64,000 nucleotides of DNA from Saprospiraceae bacterium (GCA_019638455.1 JAHBTU010000004.1:248001-312000), one strand, 5' to 3'. Shown: positions 29,992 to 39,649, counted from the stretch's first letter. The notes: generated by a model from the sequence alone, not told the origin. Numbers and translations are program-made.

Positions 29992-31566
29992 TCAATACCC
30001 GGTGTTCTGTTGAAGGTTTCTATTCGCCAGAATCTCCGAAGTTGGAATGGGGAACAGGTCGCGGAAGGCTTCGGTCGTTCGGCCTTCTTTCACGCCGCCT
30101 TTCCAAGGCCATACACCGTTCTCGGTGAATTGGTTGAAACGAACGAGGTCCGTGCGGCGGTGGCCCTCCCAGTATAGTTCACGAGCACGCTCGTTGAGGA
30201 TGAAATCCAGCGTCAGGTTGGCGGCGGACAAGTTTCCTGAGGTATTGTTGTAGGCGCGTTCGCGCAGCGCGTTCACATAGTTGAGCGCCGTGCCGAGGTC
30301 GCCGCCAGTGCCGCCGCGCAGCACTGCTTCTGCATACATCAAGTAGGCATCGGCGAGTCGGAACATCGGATAGTCCGTGTCGGGGTGGTCGAGGTCGAGG
30401 CCGGGTGTGCCGTCGGAGGAGACGTTGGTGAATTTCTGCACCGCATAGCCGTCGCTGAAATTGCTGATGGAATTGATTTCCTTGCTTTGGCCGTTGGTGT
30501 AGAAGTTGGCGCGTTCGTCCACGATGCCAGTGGGGTCAGGGAACAGGTCCACCAAGGCGCTGGTGGTGCGGAGGCCAAACCACCCGCCGTTGATGCCATA
30601 GTCGGCTGCGTTCATGCTGCCGCCCACGGGTGCGTGCACGAGGTAGGTCATGCCGCCCCAGGTTTGGGTGCTGAGGCCGTCAAACGGTATGGCGAAAATG
30701 ATTTCCCGCGACAGGTGATTGTCGGTCTTGAACAGGTTGCGCCAGTTGTCCTCCAGCGAGTAGATGCCTGTGTCAATCACTTTCTTGCAAGCGGCGATGC
30801 ACTCTGTGTTGCGCTCTTCGCCGATGTAAACCCGTGCGTTGAGATATAGCTTTGCTTGCAACATCCACACGGCGGCGCGGTCTGCGCGTCCGTAGTCGTT
30901 CTGGCCGGGAGCCGCCATTTCGTTTTCGATTGCTTTCAACTCATTGTCAATAAAGTTGAAAATCTCGCGGCGGGTAGCCTGTGGCGGCGGTGCGGAGCCG
31001 AAGCCCGATTCCTCTGTGTAGAAAGGGATGTTGCCCACGAGGTCCATGCCATGCCAGTAGCTCAGTGCTCGCAGGAAGCGAGCCTCGGCGCGATAGGCTC
31101 TGATGGACTGGCGGGTGGCATCGCTCACGCCACGGGCGTTGAGTTTGTCGTCAGTTGTCTCGCGCAAAAACTCGTTGGCCATGCTGACTTGGAAAAATAT
31201 CCGGTAATACATGGCTCGCACGAATTGGTTGGCGGGTGTCCAAGTGTGGTTGTGCAAATCGGGCAGACCCTCGTCGCCCCAACCAATGACCGCCTCGTCG
31301 GTGGTCAGTTCCTGCAATTGCCAGTACTGGCGCAGGTAATTGGAAAAGCCTTCGTCGAGGCTCGAGATATCGGCGTTGCCTGCCGGCCCGGATTGGCCAG
31401 TGACGGCCAATCCGGCATAGACGCGGGCGATGAAAGCGCGATAGGCTGACTCGTCTTTGAATAGCACTTCGGCGGTGACCCGGTCGGTTGGCTCTATGTC
31501 AAGGTCGGTGCATGCACCGATGGCCAACAATGAAACAATGAGAGAACTTTTTAGCAAAGTTTTCAT
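29992..31566 (-). CDS. SusD/RagB family nutrient-binding outer-membrane lipoprotein
   Basis: A 524-residue lipoprotein with lipobox Cys19 (SLLAIGACTDLDIEP). The N-terminal tetratricopeptide-like helices (RVTAEVLFKDESAYRAFIARVYAGL), the middle YRAEARFLRALSYWHGMDLVGNIPFY block and the C-terminal LNERARELYWEGHRRTDLVRF are all SusD hallmarks. SusD forms the lid of the SusC transporter and captures the oligosaccharide. It lies between susC (63 bp upstream) and the SusE/F-like gene in one operon. Confidence 0.95.
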   Translation of the reverse strand: MKTLLKSSLIVSLLAIGACTDLDIEPTDRVTAEVLFKDESAYRAFIARVYAGLAVTGQSGPAGNADISSLDEGFSNYLRQYWQLQELTTDEAVIGWGDEGLPDLHNHTWTPANQFVRAMYYRIFFQVSMANEFLRETTDDKLNARGVSDATRQSIRAYRAEARFLRALSYWHGMDLVGNIPFYTEESGFGSAPPPQATRREIFNFIDNELKAIENEMAAPGQNDYGRADRAAVWMLQAKLYLNARVYIGEERNTECIAACKKVIDTGIYSLEDNWRNLFKTDNHLSREIIFAIPFDGLSTQTWGGMTYLVHAPVGGSMNAADYGINGGWFGLRTTSALVDLFPDPTGIVDERANFYTNGQSKEINSISNFSDGYAVQKFTNVSSDGTPGLDLDHPDTDYPMFRLADAYLMYAEAVLRGGTGGDLGTALNYVNALRERAYNNTSGNLSAANLTLDFILNERARELYWEGHRRTDLVRFNQFTENGVWPWKGGVKEGRTTEAFRDLFPIPTSEILANRNLQQNTGY

Positions 31567-31629
31567 ATCAAGTGAGTTTGTTTTTTTCGTGAAGAAAAAT
31601 GACTTGGCGGGGCGATTGCCCCCTGACGG

Positions 31630-34600
31630 TCAAAGCCCGAGGCTCATCCCGAACACATAAGCACGCGACCATGGATAGGGGTTATTGTCGATACCTCCCG
31701 CCACTTCGGGGTTGAGGCCCGTGTAGCGCGTCCACACGAACGGGTTTTGCGCGGTCACATAGAGGCGGAGCGACGAGCGACCCGGCATCTTGGGCAATGT
31801 GTAGCCCAACGTGATGTTGTCCATCCGCAAGAAGGACGCATCCTCGACGTAGAAATCGGAGAAATACTGCGGCCCGTTAAAGTTGGACACCAATGCCGAT
31901 GTGTGGAGGTTGTTCAAGAAAATATCTCCGCGCTCGTTCACCCGGTTGAAATAACCACCGTTGGAGGCATTGTTGTTGTACACATAGTTGCCTGCGTTGC
32001 CGCGCAAGGTGAAAGTCAAGTCAATGCCTTTGAAGTTGAACGAAGAAGTGATACCGATAAGCAGGTCAGCGGCTGGCTTTTTGTATGGACGCTTGTCGTT
32101 GTCGTCCACTTTGCCATCGCCATTCACATCTTCGTACATGTCGGCCAGATTGATGACCCCATCGTCGTTGTAATCCACCCCATCGGTAAGCGGCTTGCCG
32201 TTGGCATCGAATTTTTGCTTGAAAACGAAGAAAGAGTTGACGGGCTGGCCCACTTGCAGGATTTGCACAAAGTTGCCCACGCCGCCGGAGATGCCTCCAG
32301 TCAGCACGCCTTGGTCGCTGATGCGGTCAATCGCCAGCACTTTGTTTTGGTTGGCGGCGATGTTGAAGCCCAGATTCCACGACAGGTCGCGCTTGTTGAG
32401 CACATAGCCATCAAGGGCGAGTTCGATGCCTTTGTTTTCCAGTTCGCCGATGTTGGTCAGGATGCGGTCGGTCAGGTTGGTGCCTGCCGGGATGTTGACG
32501 GTGAAAAGCAAATCTTTGGTGCGCTTGTAGTAGTAATCAATAGAGCCGTTGATGCGACCATTGAGGAAGCCGAAGTCGAGACCAACGTTGTAGGAAGAAG
32601 TCTCTTCCCATTTCAGGTTGGGGTCGTAGCCATTCGGGCGGGCGGTGGTGACGAAGACGGGTTGGCCGTTGTCGAAGCCGAACTGGTAGCGTGCGCGCAC
32701 GTCGCCAAAGCGGTAAGTGGGCAAGTAGCCAAAATTGAGGATGTCTTGGTTGCCTGTGATGCCATAGCTCAAGCGGAGCTTCAAATCGGAGAGGGTAGAG
32801 CTGATGCCCTGCGCCCAGTCCTCTTGCATGATGCGCCAAGCGAAAGCGGCGGAGGGGAATGTGCCCCAGCGATTGTTGGGGCCGAAACGGGTGGAGCCGT
32901 CGCGGCGCACCGTCGCCGTGAACAGATAGCGGTCTTTGAACGAGTAATTGACCCTGCCAAAGAAGGAAATCAGGCGGTTTTGCACCTCGCTAAAGAAAGG
33001 GATGGATTGCAGCGCCGAGCCTGCGCCGCCCACGCCCAAGCTGTTGGTGGTGAGGTCGAAGGCATCGTAGCCTTGATATTTTTCGATGAAATCCTGATAA
33101 GAGTAGCCCCCTGTCACGTCGAAGCGATGGTTTTCGCCAAGTTCCTTGCGGTAGTTCATGTAGTACTCCAACAAGGGGTTGATGCGCGAGAACCCTTCGC
33201 TGCGGATGTTGCCGTCGCGGTTGCTGACGATTTTGTTCTGATAAGTCGTCGGCGTGAAAATCTGCTGCTCGCCATTGGTGGCATCGTAGCCGAGGTTGAT
33301 TTTGGCGCTCAGCCCGGGCACCCAATTTTTGAAAAAATACTCTGCTTCGAGGTTGCCGAGGTTGCGGAATGCCTTGCCTCGGTTTTCAATTTGCGAATAA
33401 GCCGACACGGGGTTGCGCGGCGCGCCTGAAAAACCATACTCAAAGAACCCTCCAAAGGCCGTGTTCGTGGGGTCGTACACAGGTTGCGTGGGGTCGAGCG
33501 CCCATGCGGCACCGATTTGGCCGGGGTCGAATTGGTTAGTGGTCAGTGCGCCTTTCGCGTTCACGTTGATATTCAGGCGGTCGTCGAACATCGCCTGATT
33601 GTAGTTGATGGAGATGCTGGTGCGCTCCAGTTCGGAGGTGCGCATCACGCCTTCCAATTGCTGGTAGCCCACCGACGCGCGAAACCCAGAATTGGTGCCG
33701 CCGTTGGAGAAGCTCAGCGAATGGCTGTGGCCGCCGGCGGTCTGTGTGATTTCGTCGAACCAGTTGGTGTTGGCGTTGCCCAGTTTTTCCAAACGGTTGG
33801 GTGCCACGAATGTCACCACGTTGCGGAACTGCTCCGCGTTCAGCACGTTGGGCTTTTCATTGAAAGAGGAGGTCGTGTAATAGCCGTCGTAAGTGAGGCG
33901 CGGTCTGGCACCTTTTTGACCTTTTTTGGTGGTGATGATGATGACCCCGTTGGCACCCCGCGAACCATAGATAGCGGCAGCCGAGGCATCTTTAAGCACC
34001 GTGATGGTCTCGATGTCGGAAGGATTGAGAAAGTTGAGCGGGTTGCGGCCACCTGCATAGCCGTCATTTTTGAGCGGCACCCCGTCAATGACAAATAAAG
34101 GCTCGTTGCTGGCGCCCACCGAGGTGCCTCCCCGAATGCGGATGGAAGCGGCAGCTCCCGGCTCGCCGCTGTTGGGGGTGATGGATACCCCCGCCACTTT
34201 GCCCGCCAAGAGTTGCTCAGGGTTCACAATGGCGCCGCGATTGAAGCTTTTTTCGCTCACCGCGTTCACCGTTCCTGTGGCATCTTCCTTTTTTATGCTG
34301 CCATAACCAATGACCAACACCTCATCGAGCGCGGTGCCGGGCGACAGCTGGACATCCATGACATCGGAGGTGCCAATGGCCAGTATTACTTCAGCATAGC
34401 CAGTGTAGGAATATCTGATTTCGGTCGCGTCGTCGGGCAGGCGAAGTGTGTAGCGCCCGTCAAAATCCGTGATAGCGCCGACGGTTGTACCTTTTACAAT
34501 AACGCTGGCCCCGATGAGCGCCTCGCCATTGTCGGCATCCGTCACCCTGCCTGTTATTTGCCGCTGACCAAAGAGCACGCTCCCCGACAGGACAAAGCTC

Positions 34601-34641
34601 CAAACAAGTGTTAGGAGAAATTTTTTGTTAAAGTGCTTCAT
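31630..34641 (-). CDS. SusC/RagA family TonB-linked outer-membrane transporter
   Basis: A 1003-residue SusC homologue. The signal peptide is MKHFNKKFLLTLVWSFVLSGSVLFGQ, followed by a carboxypeptidase-D-like regulatory domain (ITGRVTDADNGEALIGASVIVKG), a TonB-box region (DEVLVIGYGSIKKEDATG), a plug domain (QLLAGKVAGVSITPNSG...IRIRGGTSVG...FVIDGVPL) and a 22-strand barrel to the C-terminus. It imports glycans or peptides captured by SusD, driven by TonB-ExbBD. The start is set at the ATG that begins the signal peptide, 35 codons after the earliest possible one. It is the first gene of a three-gene sus operon; no regulator or glycoside hydrolase gene is visible next to it. Confidence 0.95.
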   Translation of the reverse strand: MKHFNKKFLLTLVWSFVLSGSVLFGQRQITGRVTDADNGEALIGASVIVKGTTVGAITDFDGRYTLRLPDDATEIRYSYTGYAEVILAIGTSDVMDVQLSPGTALDEVLVIGYGSIKKEDATGTVNAVSEKSFNRGAIVNPEQLLAGKVAGVSITPNSGEPGAAASIRIRGGTSVGASNEPLFVIDGVPLKNDGYAGGRNPLNFLNPSDIETITVLKDASAAAIYGSRGANGVIIITTKKGQKGARPRLTYDGYYTTSSFNEKPNVLNAEQFRNVVTFVAPNRLEKLGNANTNWFDEITQTAGGHSHSLSFSNGGTNSGFRASVGYQQLEGVMRTSELERTSISINYNQAMFDDRLNINVNAKGALTTNQFDPGQIGAAWALDPTQPVYDPTNTAFGGFFEYGFSGAPRNPVSAYSQIENRGKAFRNLGNLEAEYFFKNWVPGLSAKINLGYDATNGEQQIFTPTTYQNKIVSNRDGNIRSEGFSRINPLLEYYMNYRKELGENHRFDVTGGYSYQDFIEKYQGYDAFDLTTNSLGVGGAGSALQSIPFFSEVQNRLISFFGRVNYSFKDRYLFTATVRRDGSTRFGPNNRWGTFPSAAFAWRIMQEDWAQGISSTLSDLKLRLSYGITGNQDILNFGYLPTYRFGDVRARYQFGFDNGQPVFVTTARPNGYDPNLKWEETSSYNVGLDFGFLNGRINGSIDYYYKRTKDLLFTVNIPAGTNLTDRILTNIGELENKGIELALDGYVLNKRDLSWNLGFNIAANQNKVLAIDRISDQGVLTGGISGGVGNFVQILQVGQPVNSFFVFKQKFDANGKPLTDGVDYNDDGVINLADMYEDVNGDGKVDDNDKRPYKKPAADLLIGITSSFNFKGIDLTFTLRGNAGNYVYNNNASNGGYFNRVNERGDIFLNNLHTSALVSNFNGPQYFSDFYVEDASFLRMDNITLGYTLPKMPGRSSLRLYVTAQNPFVWTRYTGLNPEVAGGIDNNPYPWSRAYVFGMSLGL

Positions 34642-34896
34642 ACTAACAAAACAAAAGTTGGTGAAAGTGTAAAATGAGTGTTTGTAAAAATATCCGCCTG
34701 ACAGTCCGCGGGCACTGTCGCAGCGAACGGCAAAGAAAGGAAACACCTGCGAAATTCTAAGCGTGAACTTTACAATAAGGCCAATTTAGACACAAGTAAA
34801 ATTTGGGTAGGCTGTGGTTGGCTTCTTTCCTCGTTTATTTTTTTGGAAAAATGCCAAACGGTGTTTTGTTATTGGGAAACAGGATGACGACTCTCC

Positions 34897-35232
34897 TCAC
34901 CACTCCCAATCCTTCATGTCTTCCAAAGGCTCTATTTTTACCGTCCGCTTGGTCTCGAGCCGTTCTTTTTGGCGCTCCAACACCAAACGGGCAAGACCCC
35001 AGTTAGCTGGCTCCGGGGCATCGGGACGCATCACGGGGACGATTTTTTTCTCCAGCACATCAAGGCGATAGAGCATGCTCATCAGATACTCTGGCTGGCG
35101 TTCAAGCATTTCGGCGATGCGTTCGGCGAGCAGAGCAATCAATTCTTCTTCCGAATCTGGCACGGCCTCCAGTTCGAACGGCTCTCTGACGAGCGCCGAG
35201 GCTTGTTGAAATAATTTGTCGGTAGGCATCAC
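34897..35232 (-). CDS. Small cytoplasmic protein of unknown function
   Basis: A 111-residue acidic and helical protein: FQQASALVREPFELEAVPDSEEELIALLAERIAEML and YLMSMLYRLDVLEKKIVPVM are amphipathic helices. It has no signal peptide and no motif I recognise; the C-terminus ends DMKDWEW. Codon use and frame density look real. A second ATG one codon inside (MPTDKLF) is equally likely as start. It lies upstream of susC on the same strand, but 255 bp away and with its own leader, so a sus-related role is not supported. Confidence 0.65.
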   Translation of the reverse strand: MMPTDKLFQQASALVREPFELEAVPDSEEELIALLAERIAEMLERQPEYLMSMLYRLDVLEKKIVPVMRPDAPEPANWGLARLVLERQKERLETKRTVKIEPLEDMKDWEW

Positions 35233-35282
35233 TTTGAAAGAAATATGCTAAATGGGGAACGTGCCAATCAGGACAAGTTCAA

Positions 35283-35568
35283 ATTTCGACAGGATTGACA
35301 AGGTTTACAGGTTTTTTCCAAAAACAAAGGCGCTATACCCGGATTAAAGAGGATTTGAACCTGCCCATTGGCAAGGCAGGGATTTCCTTGATTGATTTGT
35401 GTGATTTCCAAAGGATTGCGAGCACCGTTTGTTCAAAACCACCTTGTCAGAACCTGTACTCAGGGGTTTGCCCGGCCAAGTGAAGCGGACGGGGCTGATT
35501 TGCGTTGACTATAATCCTGTAAATTTTGTCAATCCTGTCAACAGCTAACACTTGTGAGACATCCTCAT
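35283..35568. repeat. Family C palindrome, copy 2, split by family A
   Basis: The left arm GACAGGATTGACAAGGTTTA (from 35288) pairs with the right arm AATTTTGTCAATCCTGTC (to 35540) once family A copy 3 (35334-35513) is removed. The right side continues with CTTGTGAGACATCCTCAT, the outer arm of family C. Confidence 0.75.
35334..35513 (+). repeat. Family A dispersed repeat, copy 3 (180 bp), inserted in family C
   Basis: This copy has slightly more base changes than the others (for example CCCATTGGC for CCCGTTGGC, and GTGTGATT for GCATGATT). It belongs to the subfamily lacking the extra G, together with copy 2. Confidence 0.9.
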
Positions 35569-35578
35569 TGGCGAATTA

Positions 35579-36382
35579 TCAAATGCTCTCTCTGCGCCGT
35601 TCTTTAGCCACTTTCACCCCTCGTGCGGCAAACTCTTCCCTGAGCGCCTCGTGCATGTAGTCAAATGTCTTGATATAGTTTTCGCCCAACGTCCACCAGC
35701 CGATTTCGGCCTTCATGTCGTCGCGGCTGAGGCCAGTGATGGCTACTTCCGTATCCATGTCGGCCAATCGCCACGGGCAGCGAGCGGCGGCGGCATCGGT
35801 AGCTTCGCGTATGGCGGCCACGTCGTTTTCGCTGTCAAGAAGAATAGCGATTTCTACTTGCACGGATTCGCCTTTTGCCGCTTTCTCTATGGGGCCTTCG
35901 GTCATTTTGCTGTTGGGGACGATTATCTTCTTTCCGTGCTCGGTGGTCAGCACGGTGCTAAAAATCTGAATTTCCGACACAAAACCCATCGTGTCTTCCA
36001 CCGTGAGCAAGTCGCCCACTTTGTAAGGCCGAAACAAGAGGATGAGCACGCCGCTGGCGAAATTGCCCAAGCTGCCCTGCAAGGCCAGCCCCACCGAGAA
36101 TGCCACCGCCGTAAAAACCGCGATGAACGAGGTCGTTTCTATGCCAACCGTGTCGGCCACCATGAAAATCAAAATGACCTTCATGCCCGTATCCGCGAGG
36201 GACGTGAAGAAGGGGCGAAGGCTTTCGTCCACATGGCGGCGGCGCAGAAAGGCATCGAAGCCTTGTGTCAAACGCTTGATGACCCAAAAGCCGCCAAACA
36301 GCAACGCAAAGGCGGTAAGCACTTTGGGGCCAAAGGTCCAGCCCAAGTCAATCAGTTGGTCGAGGTACGTTTTTTCCTCCAT
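35579..36382 (-). CDS. MscS family small-conductance mechanosensitive channel
   Basis: A 267-residue MscS homologue. One or two transmembrane helices (KVLTAFALLFGGFWVIKRL, MKVILIFMVADTVGI) precede the pore helix TM3 (FIAVFTAVAFSVGLALQGSLGNFASGVLILLFRP), with the Gly/Ala packing typical of MscS. The cytoplasmic beta domain follows (YKVGDLLTVEDTMGFVSEIQIFSTVLTTEHGKKIIVPNS). It opens under membrane tension to release solutes during hypo-osmotic shock. It is similar in size to E. coli MscS (286). Transcribed alone on the minus strand. Confidence 0.95.
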   Translation of the reverse strand: MEEKTYLDQLIDLGWTFGPKVLTAFALLFGGFWVIKRLTQGFDAFLRRRHVDESLRPFFTSLADTGMKVILIFMVADTVGIETTSFIAVFTAVAFSVGLALQGSLGNFASGVLILLFRPYKVGDLLTVEDTMGFVSEIQIFSTVLTTEHGKKIIVPNSKMTEGPIEKAAKGESVQVEIAILLDSENDVAAIREATDAAAARCPWRLADMDTEVAITGLSRDDMKAEIGWWTLGENYIKTFDYMHEALREEFAARGVKVAKERRRESI

Positions 36383-36722
36383 ATTCGTTTATTGGCCTGT
36401 TTTTAAAAGTAAAAACTATGTGGAACGCCCCTGCGAAAAGGGGCTTTTGGCGAAAACGCAGCAAAGGTTGGCAAATAGCCGGATTTGAATTGCGAATTTT
36501 GCCCTGAAAAAAATGGGCTTGTGTTTTCGACCGACTGACGGGTTCTGCCAGAAATCTTTTTTGACAGGACTGACATGATTTGCAAGATTGACGCTGTTGT
36601 TTCCCAAATCCTGTCAAACAACTTTCGGCACGTTCGGAGCATTTACCCGCAAAGAAATTTTACCCCCTCAACCACCTGCCAATCTCAAAAAAGCACACAC
36701 ATCAACAAATCAGACTGCATCC
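36383..36722. other. Divergent intergenic region between mscS and the M1 peptidase
   Basis: These 340 bp contain a GCCCC/GGGGC hairpin followed by TTTT (36428-36450) and a family C-like palindrome (36558-36623). The promoters of both flanking genes must lie here, but no clear TTG-TAnnTTTG pair was found. Confidence 0.55.
36558..36623. repeat. Family C-related palindrome, copy 3
   Basis: TTGACAGGACTGACATGATTTG and the inverted AAATCCTGTCAA bracket about 30 bp. Only the inner arms of family C are recognisable. Confidence 0.5.
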
Positions 36723-39431
36723 ATGCGAAGCCTTTTCTCTGCGGCACTACTCGCCGCTCTTGCGCTCTTCTTGAGCTGCGCCCCCAAAACCGGCACTTCC
36801 ACCGCTTCCACGCCCACCCAGCCATCGCCACCCACCGAATGGAACGACATGGGCAAACCGCTGGTAGGCGAAGATGAGGAAGAAGAACCGGAAGAATATA
36901 CCTTCATGGAGGGTGCCGACGTGTATCCCGATGATGAATATCATTCGGACACCTTGCCGCCCTACAACCCCTCGCACACCCGCGAACACGACCTGATTCA
37001 CACGAAAATCGAGATTTCGTTCGACTGGCCAAAAAAACGCGCCAACGGCAAGGCCACGCTCACCATGCGCCCGTGGTTTTACGCTACCGACAAAGTGACG
37101 CTCGACGCGAAAAACTTCGACATCCATTCGGTCTCTTTCGACGGCAGGGCCGAACAACTCAAATACGACTACAACAACGAGCAGATTACCATCCATCTCG
37201 GCAAGACTTTCACGCGCAACGACGAGTTCAAAGTCACCATCGCCTACACCGCCAAACCCGACGAGCGCGAATCGTTCGGCGGGAGCGCCGCCATCACAAG
37301 CGACAAAGGGCTTTATTTCATCAACGCGGATGGCGCCGACAAGGACAAGCCAATGCAAATCTGGACACAAGGCGAGACCGAGAGCAACTCCTTCTGGTTC
37401 CCCACCGTGGACAAGCCTAACGAGCGCTGCACCCAAGAGATGTACATCACCGTGGAGGACAAATTCAGGACCCTATCGAACGGCCTGCTCGTTTCCTCCA
37501 AAAAGAACCCCGACGGCACACGCACCGATTATTGGAAAATGGACAAGCCCCACGCACCTTACTTGTTTATGATGGCTATTGGAGAGTTTGCGGTGGTGAA
37601 AGACAAATGGCGCAACATTCCGCTGGAATACTACGTGGAGCCAAAATACGAACAGCATGCCCGCGACATTTTCCCTTACACCCCCGAAATGCTGGAGTTT
37701 TTCTCCACTAAACTCAACTACACCTACCCCTGGCAAAAATACTCGCAAGTAGTGGTGCGCGACTATGTGAGCGGCGCCATGGAAAACACCACCGCCGTCA
37801 TTTTTGGAGAGTTCATGCAGAAAACCAAGCGCGAACTCATGGACCAGCATCTGACCAACGAAAAAGTGGTGGCGCATGAAATGTTTCACCATTGGTTTGG
37901 CGACTTGGTGACGACCGAGAGCTGGGCCAACCTGACCCTCAACGAGGGATTTGCCAACTACTCCGAGTACCTGTGGCTCGAACACAAATACGGGCGCGAC
38001 GAGGCCGACTATCACGAAATGCAGGAACAGCAAGGCTATATTTTCTCGGCAGCAGGCGGTGGGCACCCGCTCATCCATTTTGGCTACGAAAACCGCGAGG
38101 ATATGTTCGACGCTCATTCTTACAACAAGGGAGGCGCCGCGCTCCACATGCTGCGCCACCAAGTCGGCGACGACGCTTTTTTCACCGCGCTCAATTTTTA
38201 TTTGAAAAAACACGAGTACCGCAGCGTGGAAGCCCACGAACTGCGACTCGCCTTCGAGGAGGTGACTGGCCATGACCTCAACTGGTTCTTCAACCAATGG
38301 TTTTTCAGCGCGGGACACCCCGTGCTCGACATCACCTATGGTTGGGATGAAACGACCAAGAAAGCCAGCGTCACTATCGCCCAAAACCAAGGGGGCGACA
38401 ATGTGCCGCACATTTTCGACTTGCCGTTGGCGGTGGATATTTACGACGCATCGGGAAAAGCCCGCCGCGAGCATATCCGCGTCACCAAGCGCAGCCAAAC
38501 TTTCTACTTCGATGCGCCGACCAAACCAGCCCTCATCAACACCGACGCAAAAAAAACGCTGCTCTGCGTGAAAGACGACCAACACACGCCGGAGGAGTTC
38601 GCGTTCATGTATCGCAACGCGCCGCTGCTGCGCGACCGCTACGAAGCAATAGAGTACTTGCGGAACAAAAAAACCGACCTTGCCAAACAGGTGATGAAAG
38701 AGGCGCTGCTCGATAAATTCCACGCTATCCGGCAAATGGCCCTCAACCGCGTGGATGAACGCGACCTCGCCCCTCCAGCGGACCCCGGCGCGGGTCAACG
38801 GGCGGAAAAGACCATCTTGGAAACGGTGGCAAAGATGGCTGAAAACGACCCCGAACACGAGGTGCGCGCAGCTGCCATCAAAATGCTGGGCGAGACGGGC
38901 GACAAGGCCTATATCCCCATCATCCAAAAAGGCTTGGCCAACGACCAGCCATACAGCGTCGTGGGCGCCTCGCTCGACGCGCTCTCCAAACTCGACCCCA
39001 AGGCCGCCGTGGCAGCCTCCAAATCCCTTGAAGGCGACGAAAGCGGAGCGCTTTCGGGCATTCTCGCAGAGCTTTACGCACAAAACCCCGACCGCGCCAA
39101 CCTGCCATTTTTTGAGAAAAAAATTGGCACGGCGGACTACATGGCAGCCTTCTCGTTCTTCAACAATTATCAGAAATTCCTGCTCGGTCTCGGCGACATG
39201 GGGGTGTTGGATGCAGGGGTGGAAAAAATCAAAGCAGTGTCGCTCAATCCGAACACCAGCGAGTTCCGCCGTTTCTCCGCCACCAAGGCCATTTTCGACC
39301 TTCGCTCGGGTTTGAAAGAAAAAGGCGACGCGGCAAGAGTGGAAACGTTGGGCAAACTCATCAAGGAAATCAAGGAGAAGGAGACCGACGCTACGCTGAA
39401 ACTGTATTACGATATGTTTGACACGCCGTGA
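36723..39431 (+). CDS. M1 family aminopeptidase lipoprotein with C-terminal HEAT-like repeats
   Basis: A 902-residue zinc metalloprotease. The lipobox is MRSLFSAALLAALALFLSC (Cys19), which fixes the start 45 codons inside the longest frame. The substrate-binding GAMEN is near residue 349. The zinc site HEMFH is at 385-389 with Glu408 in NEGFANY, giving HEXXH-X18-E. After the catalytic and beta domains, from about residue 640, helical HEAT-like repeats follow (EHEVRAAAIKMLGETGDKAYIPIIQKGLAND), as in some M1 enzymes. It should trim N-terminal residues from peptides while anchored to the cell envelope. A family D element abuts the stop codon. Confidence 0.93.
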   Translation: MRSLFSAALLAALALFLSCAPKTGTSTASTPTQPSPPTEWNDMGKPLVGEDEEEEPEEYTFMEGADVYPDDEYHSDTLPPYNPSHTREHDLIHTKIEISFDWPKKRANGKATLTMRPWFYATDKVTLDAKNFDIHSVSFDGRAEQLKYDYNNEQITIHLGKTFTRNDEFKVTIAYTAKPDERESFGGSAAITSDKGLYFINADGADKDKPMQIWTQGETESNSFWFPTVDKPNERCTQEMYITVEDKFRTLSNGLLVSSKKNPDGTRTDYWKMDKPHAPYLFMMAIGEFAVVKDKWRNIPLEYYVEPKYEQHARDIFPYTPEMLEFFSTKLNYTYPWQKYSQVVVRDYVSGAMENTTAVIFGEFMQKTKRELMDQHLTNEKVVAHEMFHHWFGDLVTTESWANLTLNEGFANYSEYLWLEHKYGRDEADYHEMQEQQGYIFSAAGGGHPLIHFGYENREDMFDAHSYNKGGAALHMLRHQVGDDAFFTALNFYLKKHEYRSVEAHELRLAFEEVTGHDLNWFFNQWFFSAGHPVLDITYGWDETTKKASVTIAQNQGGDNVPHIFDLPLAVDIYDASGKARREHIRVTKRSQTFYFDAPTKPALINTDAKKTLLCVKDDQHTPEEFAFMYRNAPLLRDRYEAIEYLRNKKTDLAKQVMKEALLDKFHAIRQMALNRVDERDLAPPADPGAGQRAEKTILETVAKMAENDPEHEVRAAAIKMLGETGDKAYIPIIQKGLANDQPYSVVGASLDALSKLDPKAAVAASKSLEGDESGALSGILAELYAQNPDRANLPFFEKKIGTADYMAAFSFFNNYQKFLLGLGDMGVLDAGVEKIKAVSLNPNTSEFRRFSATKAIFDLRSGLKEKGDAARVETLGKLIKEIKEKETDATLKLYYDMFDTP

Positions 39432-39439
39432 GGCAAAGG

Positions 39440-39562
39440 CCACACTACTGGACGTCATTTTTGTGCCGCAAAGACACAAAGGCACAAGATGCGGCAAATC
39501 AATGCGTATTTTGCTTTGCGTCTTTGTGACTTCGTGGCAAATTTGAAAATGTCCAATAGTGT
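39440..39562. mobile_element. Family D MITE-like element, copy 2, with 9-10 bp flanking duplication
   Basis: CACACTACTGGAC at the left and the inverted GTCCAATAGTGT at the right bound 123 bp with a palindromic core (CAAAGACACAAAGGCAC and GCTTTGCGTCTTTGTG). AGGCAAAGG lies directly outside both ends (39431-39439 and 39563-39571), extended by one more base at 39440/39572. The left duplication starts at the last base of the M1 peptidase stop codon. Confidence 0.8.
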
Positions 39563-39613
39563 AGGCAAAGGCAACGCAAGTGAGGGACTAAAATGAGGTT
39601 CGGAAAATATGTG

Positions 39614-39649
39614 CTATTCAGGCGGTGATTTGGAATCGCCGCCTGAATA
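39614..39649. repeat. Family I short palindrome, copy 2
   Basis: CTATTCAGGCGGTGATTT pairs with its inverted half AATCGCCGCCTGAATA. It matches 18751-18786 with compensating changes in both arms, which suggests the hairpin itself is what is preserved. Confidence 0.7.

Larger units (their letters stand above)
35233..35578. other. Intergenic region filled by family C carrying family A
   Basis: Apart from about 50 bp at the left, this 346-bp gap consists of the two halves of a family C palindrome with a family A element between them. No gene is supported. Confidence 0.75.

Noticed and set aside
31747..33429. 560-codon open frame on the plus strand
   Set aside because: It is antisense to susC, which has complete family hallmarks. 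The frame has no recognisable domain.
36428..36450. Hairpin GCCCC...GGGGC plus TTTT as a terminator
   Set aside because: It points in the plus direction, but no plus-strand gene ends upstream of it, so a terminator role is not supported.
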